Notes: generated by a model from the letters alone, not told the origin. Shown: positions 8,107 through 17,814, numbered from the stretch's first letter. The stretch is DNA of 64,000 bases from Ilumatobacter coccineus YM16-304 (GCF_000348785.1 NC_020520.1:2480001-2544000), one strand, 5' to 3'. A program made the numbers and translations.

Positions 8107-9402
8107 GTGAGGTTCATGGCATCCGAAGCAGCAGCGGGCATCGGTGGACGCCTGGTCGGCCCCGACGTCGAATTCGACGGGGCATCGTTCGACACGCGCT
8201 CGATCCAGCCCGGTCAACTCTTCGTCCCGATCGTCGCCGAACGCAACGGTCACGACTTCATCGGCGCCGCATACGACAGCGGGGCGGCGCTGCACCTGTC
8301 GTCGGAGCCCGACCCGTTCCGCAGGGATCACACGGCGATCGAGGTGAACGACACCGCCGACGCGCTGATGCGGCTCGCCGGATGGGCACGTCAACGGTCG
8401 TCAGCGCGAGTGGTCGGGGTCACCGGCAGCGTCGGAAAGACCTCCACCAAAGATCTCATCGCCGCGGCTTGCGCGGCCTCGCTGCGCACCACCGCGAACG
8501 AGCGCAGCTTCAACAACGAGCAGGGTCTGCCGATCACGATGCTCAACGCACCCGACGACACCGAGGTGCTGGTGCTCGAGATGGGCATGCGCGGCTTCGG
8601 GCAGATCACCGAACTCTGCGAGATCGCCCGACCCGAGATCGGCGTCGTTACCACCGTCGGGCACTCGCACACCGAGATGGTCGGGGGCATCGAGGGCGTG
8701 GCGCGCGCCAAGGCCGAGCTGGTCGCTGCGCTGCCCGCGTCGGGCGTCGCGATCCTCAACGCCGACGACGAACGGGTCGCCGCCATGGCGCGCAACACCG
8801 GTGCGTCGGTGCTCACGTTCGGCACGACCGGCGACGTGCGCATCTCCGAACTCACGCTCGATCAGCTCGCCCGGCCGCGCTTCCGGCTCGACACCCCGTG
8901 GGGAGACAGCCGGGTCGAACTCGAGCTCAGCGGCGAACACATGGCGATGAACGCGGCGGCAGCGATCGCGGTCGCCGGTTCGCTCGGCGTCGAGCTCGAC
9001 GCGGCCGTCGCCGCGCTGTCGACCGCCACGATCTCGGGCATGCGGATGGAGATGACCGAGTTGCCGAGCGGTGCGATCGTCGTCGACGACACCTACAACG
9101 CCAACCCGACGTCGATGGCCGCAGCGCTCGACGCACTCGTCGCCATGAGTGCGACTCGTCGCTTCGCCATCCTCGGGCTCATGGGCGAACTCGACGATCC
9201 CGGCGAAGGTCATCGCGACGTGGCGCGCAAGGCCGAAGCGCTCGGGGTGCAACTCGTGGCAACGGGGACCGAGCTCTACGGGGTCCGCCCCACCGACGAC
9301 CCGGTCGGTCAGATCGGTGAGCTCGGCGCCGGCGACGTCGTGCTCGTCAAGGCGAGTCGGAGCGCCGGTCTCGAACGGGTCGTCGCTCAGCTGCTCGGCT
9401 GA
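8107..9402 (+). CDS. murF: UDP-N-acetylmuramoyl-tripeptide--D-alanyl-D-alanine ligase
   Basis: Adds D-Ala-D-Ala to UDP-MurNAc-tripeptide, the last cytoplasmic step of the muropeptide. The 431-aa protein shows the Mur ligase P-loop VTGSVGKTSTK, the central FNNEQGLPITML and EMGMRGFGQI motifs and the C-terminal DDTYNANPTSM motif typical of MurF. The frame is open much further upstream, but that part is antisense of ddl. The GTG at 8107 is chosen because TACCGT (8093-8098) ends 8 nt before it; an ATG at 8116 is an alternative. Unlike the usual dcw cluster, murF here stands with ddl and no other mur genes. Convergent with the MFS gene 16 bp downstream. Confidence 0.93.
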   Translation: MRFMASEAAAGIGGRLVGPDVEFDGASFDTRSIQPGQLFVPIVAERNGHDFIGAAYDSGAALHLSSEPDPFRRDHTAIEVNDTADALMRLAGWARQRSSARVVGVTGSVGKTSTKDLIAAACAASLRTTANERSFNNEQGLPITMLNAPDDTEVLVLEMGMRGFGQITELCEIARPEIGVVTTVGHSHTEMVGGIEGVARAKAELVAALPASGVAILNADDERVAAMARNTGASVLTFGTTGDVRISELTLDQLARPRFRLDTPWGDSRVELELSGEHMAMNAAAAIAVAGSLGVELDAAVAALSTATISGMRMEMTELPSGAIVVDDTYNANPTSMAAALDALVAMSATRRFAILGLMGELDDPGEGHRDVARKAEALGVQLVATGTELYGVRPTDDPVGQIGELGAGDVVLVKASRSAGLERVVAQLLG

Positions 9403-9418
9403 GCTGCGGCGGCGGCGT

Positions 9419-10726
9419 TCAGACTCGCGGGACGGGTGGTTCGCCGCCGTCGGCTTCGCTGAGGAATGCTTCGGGCGGGAGGCGGCGCAGGTCGAGCCAA
9501 CGAGCGAGGAACAGCGCCCACACCGCGCCGATGCCGAGCACTGCGCGAGCACCGATCACCTCGAACAGCACGCCGCCGGCGAGGTTGCCGAGCGGCACGG
9601 TGCCGCCGAACACCATGAACCAGAGCGGCATGACCGACGCCCGCTCGCCGTCTTTCATGTTGAGCTGGAGCGACGTGGTGATCGCCGTGGCCGTCATGAA
9701 GTAGAAGAAGCCGAGCAGCGCACCGACCACGAACGGGGTCACCTGGTCGCGTAGTTGCGAGAACACGCCGAGCGAGAGTGCGACGCCCGTGAACCCGCGG
9801 ACGATCAGGACGCGACGGTGATAGCGCGACAAGAACGTGCCGACCGACAGTGCGCCGGCGAACGCGCCGGCGCCCCATGCCGCGTACAGCCAGCGGTAGA
9901 CCGACGAGTCGGCATCGATGCCGAAGTTGAGTTCGGCGACCGACGGGAAGAGCCCGATGTAGGCGAGGCTGATCGCCGAGAACGAGAACATGCCGACGAG
10001 GAGTCGCCCGAGAACCGGCCGCTCGCGCGCGATGCGGATGCCGATGCCCAACTGTTTGATGCCACGCTCTTTGTGGTCGGCCTTGACGTCGGGCATCGCC
10101 ACCATCACCAGGGCGACGATGAACGACATGTAGCTGATGGCGTTGACGAGGAAGATCTGGGAGAGCGAGAGCCCGACCACGCCGAGCAGTGCAGCGGTGA
10201 CGGGGCCCATCACGCGCGTGCCGTTGATCATCGCCGAGTTGAGGCTGATGGCTCCGGCGAGGTCTTGTCGGTGGACGAGCAGCGGCATCGACGACTGGAA
10301 CGCCGGTGCGTTGAGCGCGTTGGCGGTACCGATCAGGAACTGCACGGCGAAGATCGCCCAGACGCTCGAGTCCTTCCAGACGAGCCACGCCGTGCCGAGG
10401 GTGAGCAGCGCCGACGCGACCTGCATCGCCAGCATCAGTTTCTGCTTCGACACCTTGTCGGCGAGGAGCCCGCCGGGAATCGACAGGAACAGGAGCGGTC
10501 CGAGCTGCACGAAGATGGCGACGCCGACGAGCGCCGGGCGGCCGGTGCGCTCCTGGATGTACGCGGGAAGCAGGAAGTTCTGCATCCACGTACCGATCTG
10601 CGAGATGGCCAGCCCGATGAAGACGATCCGGAATTTGCGGTACGACAAAGCTGCCCGCGCAGTACCTGCCACGTGTCCGTGGTCGGGGGGCGGGACGATC
10701 GGGGGTCCGGGCGCGGTCGTGGTCAT
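9419..10726 (-). CDS. MFS transporter (MFS_3/EntS-like)
   Basis: A 435-aa inner-membrane protein with about twelve hydrophobic helices and the major-facilitator loop between helices 2 and 3 (GGLLADKVSKQK). The architecture and the FIGLAISQIGTWMQNFLLPAYI opening region match the MFS_3 group that includes the enterobactin exporter EntS and drug exporters; a substrate cannot be assigned. It converges on murF and shares no operon with a recognisable partner. The first 30 residues are hydrophilic and proline-rich. Confidence 0.85.
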   Translation of the reverse strand: MTTTAPGPPIVPPPDHGHVAGTARAALSYRKFRIVFIGLAISQIGTWMQNFLLPAYIQERTGRPALVGVAIFVQLGPLLFLSIPGGLLADKVSKQKLMLAMQVASALLTLGTAWLVWKDSSVWAIFAVQFLIGTANALNAPAFQSSMPLLVHRQDLAGAISLNSAMINGTRVMGPVTAALLGVVGLSLSQIFLVNAISYMSFIVALVMVAMPDVKADHKERGIKQLGIGIRIARERPVLGRLLVGMFSFSAISLAYIGLFPSVAELNFGIDADSSVYRWLYAAWGAGAFAGALSVGTFLSRYHRRVLIVRGFTGVALSLGVFSQLRDQVTPFVVGALLGFFYFMTATAITTSLQLNMKDGERASVMPLWFMVFGGTVPLGNLAGGVLFEVIGARAVLGIGAVWALFLARWLDLRRLPPEAFLSEADGGEPPVPRV

Positions 10727-10882
10727 CGGTCGAGCGTGAGGCGGGTCCGGGAGGGGCCGGTCGAGCCTGCGACGATCGACCCTAGCGTCGGGAGGGGATT
10801 GGAACGGTGTTGTGATCGGTCAGGACGCCAAACCCCGGCTCGGGTCACGCCCGGTTCACGGCGTTCGGTCACGGTGGGCCAC

Positions 10883-13800
10883 ATGCGTCAACGTTCTGCC
10901 TCCAGCCTGCTCGTCTCGTTCGCCTGTGCGGCGGCCGCACTGGCAACCGTCGCGACGCCACGACCTGTCGAAGCCGCTGGTGATTCTCTCCCGACGGTGC
11001 AGCTGCTTGCCGACGTCGACACCCACTCCGGTCACAGCCGGCCCGACGAGTTCATCGTGGCCGGCGAGAACGTGTTCTTCACCGCCGATGACGGCGTCCA
11101 CGGCGAAGAGCTGTGGGTCCGCCCGATCGCCGGTGGGGAAGCCCGGATGCTCGCGGACATCAGGGTGGGACCCGATGACTCGTCTCCCGAGACGGAAGAC
11201 GGCGCGGTGATGGGCGGACTCCTGTTCTTCGCCGCTCTCAGCGATGACCACGGTCGGGAGTTGTGGGTCACCGACGGATCCGAGCCGGGCACGAAGATGG
11301 TCGCCGACATTCGGCCCGGGAACTCGAGTTCGAATCCGAGTGATCTTGCGGTGGTCGATGGGGAGCTGTTCTTCTCCGCAGATGACGGGACGTCAGGAAC
11401 CGAGCTGTGGCGTTACGACGGATCGTCGGTCGCCCAGCTCAGTGACATCAACGCCGCCGGCAGCAGCAGCGTCCGCCGGCTGACCGTGGCCGTCGCCGAT
11501 TCCGGCGGTGAGCAACACGTCGAACTCTTCTTCGTGGCGAGCGACGGGACCGACACCGGGTTGTACAGCTGGGACGGTGTTGCAATCCGGGTCCACGACC
11601 TGTCGGCAGGTGTCGACAGCGAACATGTGGTCGGTCTTCGGGCGAGCGGGCCCGACGTCTATGCGAATCTGCTGTCGTCCAGTGGTGGCACGTTGCATTG
11701 GTTGCAGATCAGCGCAGATGGCGACATCGACATCGAGGAGGTCACGTCGATCGGCACGCCGGTGAGCGGCGTCGAGATCGCCGGCGACAGGATCTACGCA
11801 TCGAGTGGGTCGGGCGCCGACCAGGTCTTCTGGGTCTTTCCGTCGGGCATCGAGTCGACACCGATCGAGTTGATCGTCGATGAGACCGTCTACGTGCAGG
11901 CAGTCGACGGCGGCAACGCCTACCTGTCGGCCGACGGCCCGGACGGTTTCGAACCGTGGTACACCGACGGCTCGGTTGCGGGCACGGTCCCGCTCGGTGA
12001 CCTCAATCCGGGTTCGGCGAGCTCGTTTCCATCCGAGTTCCTCGTCGATCCGATCTCGGGCGTTGCGCTCTTCGGGGCCAACGACGGTACGAGTTCCTCA
12101 TGGTGGTCGACCGACGGCACCGCGAGCGGCACGAGTCGTCTCGGCGACTTTGCGGCCAGCCCGATGAGCGGCATTGTCGTCGATGAAGCGACGTGGTGGG
12201 TGACGGGCGACGACGGCTCGGATGCCGGGATCGAGTTGTTCATCACCGACTCCACGGTGAGCGGGACCGCGCTGCTCGCCGACATCGACACGACGACCAG
12301 CGGGTCGAGTCCCGATGACTTCATTGCATTCGGCGACGGTATTGCGTTCCGGGCGGCCGGCCGATCGTGGCGGTCGTCGCCGACCGGTGCCAAACTCACC
12401 GACATCGGGATCGGCGGGGAGCACCTCGCTCGTGTCGGCGACCAACTGCTCACCATCGGCTGCACCGACGACGAAGGATGTGAACCGTACGCCCTGACAG
12501 GCGAGCCCGGTGGCGACAGGCTCATCACCGAAACGACACCCGGCTCCGCCGGCGTCAGGTTCATCAGTTGGGTGGTCGTCGCAGATGATGTCGCGTTCAT
12601 GCGTTACCGCGAGGACAGTCCGAGCGTGGACAATCCGATGTGGGCGACCGACCTCACCGCCGCGGGATCGGTCGAGTTGCTGGGCGACGCCTTCGGCGGC
12701 GCCGGGACGGCTGTGGGCGAACGACTCCTGTTCCAGAACGACGGAGACGGTTCGGGCAGAGAACTCTGGGGCTCGGACGGCACGGTGGCCGGAACCGCGC
12801 GTCTCCTCGACATTCGACCGGGCACGGATGGGTCGAACCCCCGCGACTTCGTCGGCGACGGCACCACGGCGTGGTTCCTCGCGACCGACGTCGCCGGCTC
12901 CAAGCGCGTCTACGAGACAGACGGTACGGCCGCCGGCACCGCAGCGTTGACGACACCCTTCGATGGCAGAGTGGACGCACTGCACTTGTCCAACGACACA
13001 TTGATCGCCGAACTCACGTCACCTGGCGACATCGCGGTCTCGTCGCCTCCCGGCGAGAACTGGGAGGTGGTCTCGCTGCCGGCCGATGGGTCGTTCGACG
13101 TGAGCGACGCGACCGCCAGCGACGGTCGCGTCTTCCTGCCCTTCGAGCCAGACGACTTCGACGGCGAGCAATTGGCGGTCATCGAGAACGGCAGCATGGA
13201 ACTGGTCGAGATCGGTGACGACCCGGGCTACTTCGGTGGCCTGGAGTCGTTTCGTGGTCGCGCGTACTTCGTGTACGAGGGCGACAGCGACGGCGAGGTG
13301 CGATTGTGGATCGGCGACGGCAGCGACGATCTCCTCGAGCCGCTCTTCTGGAACGAAGAGAATCGAATCGAGAATCTGAACATCGTCGACGGGCGGCTCT
13401 ACTTCGCAGCAGAGACCGTGCAGTTCGGCATCGAGCCCTACGTGGCGGATCTGGCCGTCGCACCCACATCGCCGACGGCTGTCGTGGCCACGGCGGGCGA
13501 CGCTGCCGCCCACGTCTCGTGGGCTGCTCCAGCCGACAACGGTGGCCGAACGGAGATCTCCTACGAGGTCACGGCGTCGCCGGGAGGAGCGATGTGCTCG
13601 ACCGACGGCGCGGTGTCGTGCACGGTCACCGGTCTGACCAACGGCGTGGCGCACACGTTCACGGTCGTCGCCACGACGGCCAGCGGTGTGTCGCCGGTAT
13701 CGGCGGCATCGAATGCCGTGACCCCGACCGGACCCGACCCCGACCCGGATGCCGAATCGCCGGACATCGAGTCGCTCACACCGGCGCGGGTGCTCGAATC

Positions 13801-14890
13801 ACGGCCCGGTGAGGTGACCGTCGACCGAATCGGAGAGGTGGGGCGCCGCCTCGCGGCTGGCGAGACCTACCGACTCGACATCGCGGGACGCTCCGGGGTG
13901 GCAGCAGATGCTGCGGCGGTCGTGCTCAACGTCACGTCGGTCGCCCCGGCGGCCACCGGCTTCTTCACCATCTTCCCGTGTGGTGACCGGCCGTTGGCGT
14001 CATCGCTGAACTTTCGCGCCGGCGAGATTCGCGGCAACGAAGTGATCGCCAAGCTGTCGAGTGATGGCGACGTGTGCATCTACACCCCGGTGGAGACCCA
14101 CATCACGGGCGACGTTGTCGGGTTCGTACCGAGCGACTCGCCGTTCTCGTCACTCGACCCGGGGCGGGTCATCGAGACGCGACCCGGCGAGGTCACCGCC
14201 GATCGCGAGGAGGAATTCGGGCGACGTCTCGCTGCCGGCGAGACGGTCGAGGTGCAGATCGGTGGCAGGGCGGGTGTCGACGACGACGCGATCGCGGCGG
14301 TGGTGAACATCACGGCGGTCAACCCCGCTGCGACGGGGTACCTGACGATCTTCCCCTGCGGCGTCCGTCCGCTGGCATCATCGTTGAACTACGGACCCGG
14401 CGATGTTGTCGGGAACGAAATCGTGGCGAAGCTGTCGTCGACCGGCTCATTGTGCATCTACAGCTCCGCCGAGACGCACCTGACGGGTGATGCCGTTGGC
14501 TTCGTCCCGGTGACCTCCGGTCTCGTCTCGATCGATCCTGCCAGGTTCTACGAGACGCGTCCGGGCCAGGGGACCATCGACGGTCTCGGGGCACCCGGCG
14601 CTCGACTCGCTGCCGACTCGCAAGTCGAGGTGCAGGTGGGTGGTCGGAATGGCATTCCGGATGATGCCCGAGCCGTGGTCATGAACGTGACGGCGATCAC
14701 TCCGTCGAGCACGGGCTACTTCACGCTTCATCCCTGCGGTGATCGGCCGCTGGCGTCGTCGCTCAACTTCGGCCCCGGTGACATTCGAGGCAACGAGGTC
14801 GTCGCGAAGCTGTCGTCGGAGGGCACCGTGTGCCTGTACACCAAGTCCGAGACGCACGTCGCCATCGACGTTGTCGGCTACATCACGTGA
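10883..14890 (+). CDS. Large secreted protein: ELWxxDGT repeats, Fn3 domain, three 126-aa repeats
   Basis: A 1335-aa exported protein. The ATG at 10883 is followed by a signal peptide (MRQRSASSLL, hydrophobic core, cleavage near PVEA, residue 31); the open frame upstream is antisense of the MFS gene. Residues 35-855 carry many hyalin-like units of the form GxELWVTDGSxxGTxxVADIRPG. A fibronectin type III-like domain spans about 860-950. Three tandem repeats of about 126 aa begin at 964, 1090 and 1216, each opening with ARVLESRPG-type text and holding a Cys pair (IFPCG and VCIY). Such C-terminal repeats occur in actinobacterial secreted proteins and may bind the surface or carbohydrate; no catalytic motif was seen. 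Confidence 0.85.
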   Translation: MRQRSASSLLVSFACAAAALATVATPRPVEAAGDSLPTVQLLADVDTHSGHSRPDEFIVAGENVFFTADDGVHGEELWVRPIAGGEARMLADIRVGPDDSSPETEDGAVMGGLLFFAALSDDHGRELWVTDGSEPGTKMVADIRPGNSSSNPSDLAVVDGELFFSADDGTSGTELWRYDGSSVAQLSDINAAGSSSVRRLTVAVADSGGEQHVELFFVASDGTDTGLYSWDGVAIRVHDLSAGVDSEHVVGLRASGPDVYANLLSSSGGTLHWLQISADGDIDIEEVTSIGTPVSGVEIAGDRIYASSGSGADQVFWVFPSGIESTPIELIVDETVYVQAVDGGNAYLSADGPDGFEPWYTDGSVAGTVPLGDLNPGSASSFPSEFLVDPISGVALFGANDGTSSSWWSTDGTASGTSRLGDFAASPMSGIVVDEATWWVTGDDGSDAGIELFITDSTVSGTALLADIDTTTSGSSPDDFIAFGDGIAFRAAGRSWRSSPTGAKLTDIGIGGEHLARVGDQLLTIGCTDDEGCEPYALTGEPGGDRLITETTPGSAGVRFISWVVVADDVAFMRYREDSPSVDNPMWATDLTAAGSVELLGDAFGGAGTAVGERLLFQNDGDGSGRELWGSDGTVAGTARLLDIRPGTDGSNPRDFVGDGTTAWFLATDVAGSKRVYETDGTAAGTAALTTPFDGRVDALHLSNDTLIAELTSPGDIAVSSPPGENWEVVSLPADGSFDVSDATASDGRVFLPFEPDDFDGEQLAVIENGSMELVEIGDDPGYFGGLESFRGRAYFVYEGDSDGEVRLWIGDGSDDLLEPLFWNEENRIENLNIVDGRLYFAAETVQFGIEPYVADLAVAPTSPTAVVATAGDAAAHVSWAAPADNGGRTEISYEVTASPGGAMCSTDGAVSCTVTGLTNGVAHTFTVVATTASGVSPVSAASNAVTPTGPDPDPDAESPDIESLTPARVLESRPGEVTVDRIGEVGRRLAAGETYRLDIAGRSGVAADAAAVVLNVTSVAPAATGFFTIFPCGDRPLASSLNFRAGEIRGNEVIAKLSSDGDVCIYTPVETHITGDVVGFVPSDSPFSSLDPGRVIETRPGEVTADREEEFGRRLAAGETVEVQIGGRAGVDDDAIAAVVNITAVNPAATGYLTIFPCGVRPLASSLNYGPGDVVGNEIVAKLSSTGSLCIYSSAETHLTGDAVGFVPVTSGLVSIDPARFYETRPGQGTIDGLGAPGARLAADSQVEVQVGGRNGIPDDARAVVMNVTAITPSSTGYFTLHPCGDRPLASSLNFGPGDIRGNEVVAKLSSEGTVCLYTKSETHVAIDVVGYIT

Positions 14891-14894
14891 CGCG

Positions 14895-16043
14895 TCAGCG
14901 AAATCGTCGGAAGTACGTGCGGAGTTCCTCGACGAACACGTCGGGGACCTCGAACGCGGCGAAGTGGCCGCCCTTGTCGTACTCGACCCAGTGGCAGAGC
15001 CCCGGGTAGATCGGCTCGACCCACGATCGGACGGGCGGCATCACTTCGGCGGGGAATGCGGCGAAGCCGACCGGCACCGTCACGTCGACCTTCTCGCGCT
15101 TGCCGAAGCTCTCCCAGTAGAGCCGACCCGACGACGCGGCGTTGCCGTTGATCCAGTAGAGCATCACGTTGTCGAGGAGTTCGTCGCGGTCGAGCACGTT
15201 CTCGGGGTGGCGGTCGGCGCCCTCGCCGCAGTCGGTCCAGGCCCAGAACTTCTCGATGATCCAGGCGGCCTGACCGGCAGGGGAGTCGACGAGCCCGTAC
15301 CCGAGGGTCTGCGGCCGGGTCGACTGCTGCTTCGAGTAGCCCGAGTCCCAGTCGCGGTAGTACTTCAGCCGTTCGAGGCTGTGGAGTTCCTGAGGCGTGG
15401 GGTCCGAGAGATCGCCGGGGCGAGCGCCCATCGCCAGCGTCAGGTGGATGGCGGCGCAGTGCTCGGCGTCGTGGCCGGCGATCATGTGCGTGATCGCCGA
15501 GCCCCAGTCGCCGCCCTGGGCGACGTATCGGTCGTAGCCGAGCCGGCCCATGAGCGTGGCGAAGGTCTTTCCGATGCGCTCGACGCCCCACCCGACCTCG
15601 GTCGGCTTGTCGGAGAATCCGTAGCCGGGGAGAGATGGCGCGATGACGTGGAAGGCGTCGGCTGCGTCGCCGCCGAACTTCGTCGGATCGGTGAGCGGTT
15701 CGATCACCTTGTGGAACTCGACGATCGATCCTGGCCAGCCGTGGCTGAGGATGAGCGGCATCGCGCCGGGGTGCGGCGAACGTTGGTGGATGAAGTGGAT
15801 GTCGAGGCCGTCGATCTCGGTGACGAACTGATCGAAACGGTTCAGTGCCGCTTCACGCGTTCGCCAGTCGTAGTTGTTCGCCCAGTGGTCGCAGAGATCC
15901 TGCGTGTAGGCGAGCGGCGTGCCCTGCGACCAGTCGTCGACGACTTCGGCTTCGGGCCAACGGGTTCGCCGCAGCCGGTCGCGCAGGTCGTTCAGCAGTT
16001 CGTCGGGGACATCGATGGTGAAGGGCCGGACGTCAGTACTCAC
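14895..16043 (-). CDS. Epoxide hydrolase (EHN-type alpha/beta hydrolase)
   Basis: A 382-aa epoxide hydrolase. Residues 1-110 form the N-terminal EHN region (PFTIDVPDELLNDLRDRLRRTRWP); the alpha/beta core has the oxyanion motif HGWPGS and the nucleophile motif GGDWGSAI (Asp), with the catalytic His probably in the C-terminal GGHFAAFE. It opens epoxides to diols through an alkyl-enzyme ester. The GTG start at 16043 lies 6 nt after TAGGTT, a leaderless promoter. Convergent with the secreted protein gene, whose stop is 4 bp away. Upstream lie the 45-bp hairpin repeats. Confidence 0.9.
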   Translation of the reverse strand: MSTDVRPFTIDVPDELLNDLRDRLRRTRWPEAEVVDDWSQGTPLAYTQDLCDHWANNYDWRTREAALNRFDQFVTEIDGLDIHFIHQRSPHPGAMPLILSHGWPGSIVEFHKVIEPLTDPTKFGGDAADAFHVIAPSLPGYGFSDKPTEVGWGVERIGKTFATLMGRLGYDRYVAQGGDWGSAITHMIAGHDAEHCAAIHLTLAMGARPGDLSDPTPQELHSLERLKYYRDWDSGYSKQQSTRPQTLGYGLVDSPAGQAAWIIEKFWAWTDCGEGADRHPENVLDRDELLDNVMLYWINGNAASSGRLYWESFGKREKVDVTVPVGFAAFPAEVMPPVRSWVEPIYPGLCHWVEYDKGGHFAAFEVPDVFVEELRTYFRRFR

Positions 16044-16099
16044 GCCCGAAACCTATGTGGTCCCCCGATCCACCGGCGACCCGAGCCCCACGTCGACAT

Positions 16100-16207
16100 C
16101 GAGCCTGGGCAGATATCGCCTTGAACGTTGGTTGGGGGTGATTTCGAGCCTGGGCAGATATCACCCACAACGTTGGTTCGGGGTGATTTCGAGCCTGGGC
16201 AGAAATC
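16100..16207. repeat. 45-bp tandem hairpin repeat, 2.4 copies
   Basis: Two full 45-bp units (16100-16144 and 16145-16189) and a partial third begin with CGAGCCTGGGCAGATATC or a close variant. On the minus strand each unit centres on an invariant loop TGCCCAGGCTC flanked by arms that differ between units yet still pair: GATTTC/GAAATC in one and a 10-bp GGGTGAT..ATCACCC stem in the next. AACGTT recurs once per unit. The array sits between two minus-strand genes (stop at 16212, start at 16043). The function is unknown; transcript termination or a protein-binding array are the simplest ideas. Confidence 0.8.
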
Positions 16208-16211
16208 GTCG

Positions 16212-17036
16212 TCAGGCGGGTGGGCTGTCGGTGGCGCCGCCGGCGAAGGCCTGGGCCATCGACATCCAGTCGGCGGCGTGGTCGCCCGTGACCACCAAGT
16301 CGGTGGCGGCGACGTTGCGGCACTGGGTGACGACGAGGCAGAAGTCCTCGGCCGAGCCCGTGACCGTGTCGGTGGCATCGTCGGGGCCGAACGACCACGT
16401 CGTGCCCGACGGAGCGTCGAGCGTGACCCGAACCGCGGTGGTCGGCGCATCGAGACCCCGGTTGACGTACGTCCACTTGCGGGTGATGAAGCCGAGCTGC
16501 GCGATGTGCTGCAGTCGATCGGTGGCCTCGTGCACCGCGCCGACGGCATCGCAGATGTGCTGGCCGTGTGCCCAACACTCCATCAGGCGAGCGGTGAGGA
16601 ACGACTTGGCACCCATCGACGGGCCGTACCAGATGACGCGAGTGTCGTCGTCGAGGGTGGCGCCGGCGTCGGCGAGCAGCTTGCGGTTGGCGCGCCATGC
16701 GTCGAGGAGTTCGGTCGGCGACATCGCCCGAAAGCGTCCGAGGGTGACGTCGTCGAGTTCGTCGGGCGAGCCACCGGAACTCAACGCTGCGAACAGCTCG
16801 TTCATCGACTCCTTGAACCGCGGTTCGTCGGTGATCGCCCACGACGCGGTCTCGTCGAAGTGCGCCAGGTGGCCGATCTGGTCGGCGACGCTCCACCTGT
16901 CGCTCGGCGTGTCGAGCGTCCACTGCTCGTCGTCGAGGCCCGACATCACCGCATCGAGGGACTCCTGTTCGGCGAGGAGGTCGGCGAGGACGGATGCCGT
17001 GGTCAGTGTGTCGGCGGCGGGAGTCTCGGAGGTCAT
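16212..17036 (-). CDS. TIGR03084-type DinB/maleylpyruvate isomerase-like metal-binding protein
   Basis: A 274-aa protein of the DinB-like superfamily that includes mycothiol-dependent maleylpyruvate isomerase. The N-terminal four-helix bundle holds the expected metal-binding histidines (GHLAHFDE near residue 56 and ECWAHGQH near 155), and the WSVADQIGHLAHFD segment is the family signature. Members of this group usually lie near acyl-CoA or CoA-ester catabolic genes in Actinobacteria, as here next to the acyl-CoA carboxylase module. The thiol cofactor would be mycothiol, whose synthase gene is at 41408-42376. The substrate is not known. Confidence 0.75.
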   Translation of the reverse strand: MTSETPAADTLTTASVLADLLAEQESLDAVMSGLDDEQWTLDTPSDRWSVADQIGHLAHFDETASWAITDEPRFKESMNELFAALSSGGSPDELDDVTLGRFRAMSPTELLDAWRANRKLLADAGATLDDDTRVIWYGPSMGAKSFLTARLMECWAHGQHICDAVGAVHEATDRLQHIAQLGFITRKWTYVNRGLDAPTTAVRVTLDAPSGTTWSFGPDDATDTVTGSAEDFCLVVTQCRNVAATDLVVTGDHAADWMSMAQAFAGGATDSPPA

Positions 17037-17079
17037 GGGTGATCCTGTCTGGAAGTGGCGGGGTATTCGGGCGGAACGG

Positions 17080-17745
17080 TCAGGGGCGGGCGGTGAGCGA
17101 CGGGAGCACGAGGTCGAGGATCTGTTCGAGCGTGTCGCTCGCCTCGAGGCCGAGTCGTTCGGCCATGTCGGGTTCGTCGATGTAGAGCGTCGCCCCGGTG
17201 ATCGTGGCTGCGACGATGGCCGGGTTGACCGGCCGGAACTGGCCGGCCTCGATGCCGAGCGACACGAGCCGCTCGACCACCGTCATCACGAACCGATAGT
17301 GATGATCGACGAGTCGCCGGGCCGGCGCGTCGTCGGCGAGGTCATCGGCCAGACGGCTCTCCCAGGCGAACGTGACGCCACCGGCGAGGTAGCGGCGGAG
17401 CTGCGTGTCGAACGGTTCGTCGGGGTCGATCGCGTCGAGCGCGGACCGTCCCTTCTTGTGCAGGAACCGGTCGATCACGACGAGCACCAGTTGGTCTTTC
17501 GACGACGCGATCTCGTACAGCGTGCGGCGAGAACACCCGATCGACGCGGCCAGGTCGGCGATCGTGATCGTCGCGAACCCCCTGGTGAGGAACAACGCTT
17601 CGAGTTGCTCGAGGATCTCGTGATGCCGCGGTCCGAGGCGTGCCTCGACCGAACGTGACAGCAACGGTCGTGGGGCTCCGGCACGCAGCAGGCGTGCCTG
17701 AGCCGATGACTCGACCTCGTCGTGCGCCTGTTGTTCGACCTCCAC
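17080..17745 (-). CDS. TetR-family transcriptional regulator
   Basis: A 221-aa regulator with the HTH in about residues 45-85 (ALFLTRGFATITIADLAASIGCSRRTLYEIASSKDQ) and a helical effector domain. The GTG at 17745 has TAGCAT ending 7 nt upstream. It is divergent from the acyl-CoA carboxylase genes at 17815; an imperfect palindrome at 17780-17805 overlaps the carboxylase -10 box, so this protein is the likely repressor of that operon. The effector may be an acyl-CoA intermediate (inference). Confidence 0.88.
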   Translation of the reverse strand: MEVEQQAHDEVESSAQARLLRAGAPRPLLSRSVEARLGPRHHEILEQLEALFLTRGFATITIADLAASIGCSRRTLYEIASSKDQLVLVVIDRFLHKKGRSALDAIDPDEPFDTQLRRYLAGGVTFAWESRLADDLADDAPARRLVDHHYRFVMTVVERLVSLGIEAGQFRPVNPAIVAATITGATLYIDEPDMAERLGLEASDTLEQILDLVLPSLTARP

Positions 17746-17779
17746 GCAACCGATGCTAGAGCGGGCGAACGCACCCTGC

Positions 17780-17805
17780 GGTACCGAACCGGCGGTTGGA
17801 GTACC
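17780..17805. promoter_or_regulatory. Imperfect palindrome, likely TetR operator
   Basis: The arms read GGTAC-N2-AACCG on the left and CGGTT-N3-GTACC on the right. The right arm runs into the carboxylase -10 box TACCGT (17802-17807), which ends 7 nt before the ATG at 17815, so a bound repressor would block RNA polymerase directly. Confidence 0.55.
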
Positions 17806-17814
17806 GTTGGCCGC

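Noticed and set aside
9755-10882. Upstream extension of the secreted protein frame
   Set aside because: It is antisense of the MFS gene and would put the signal peptide in mid-protein; the ATG at 10883 starts directly at the signal peptide.
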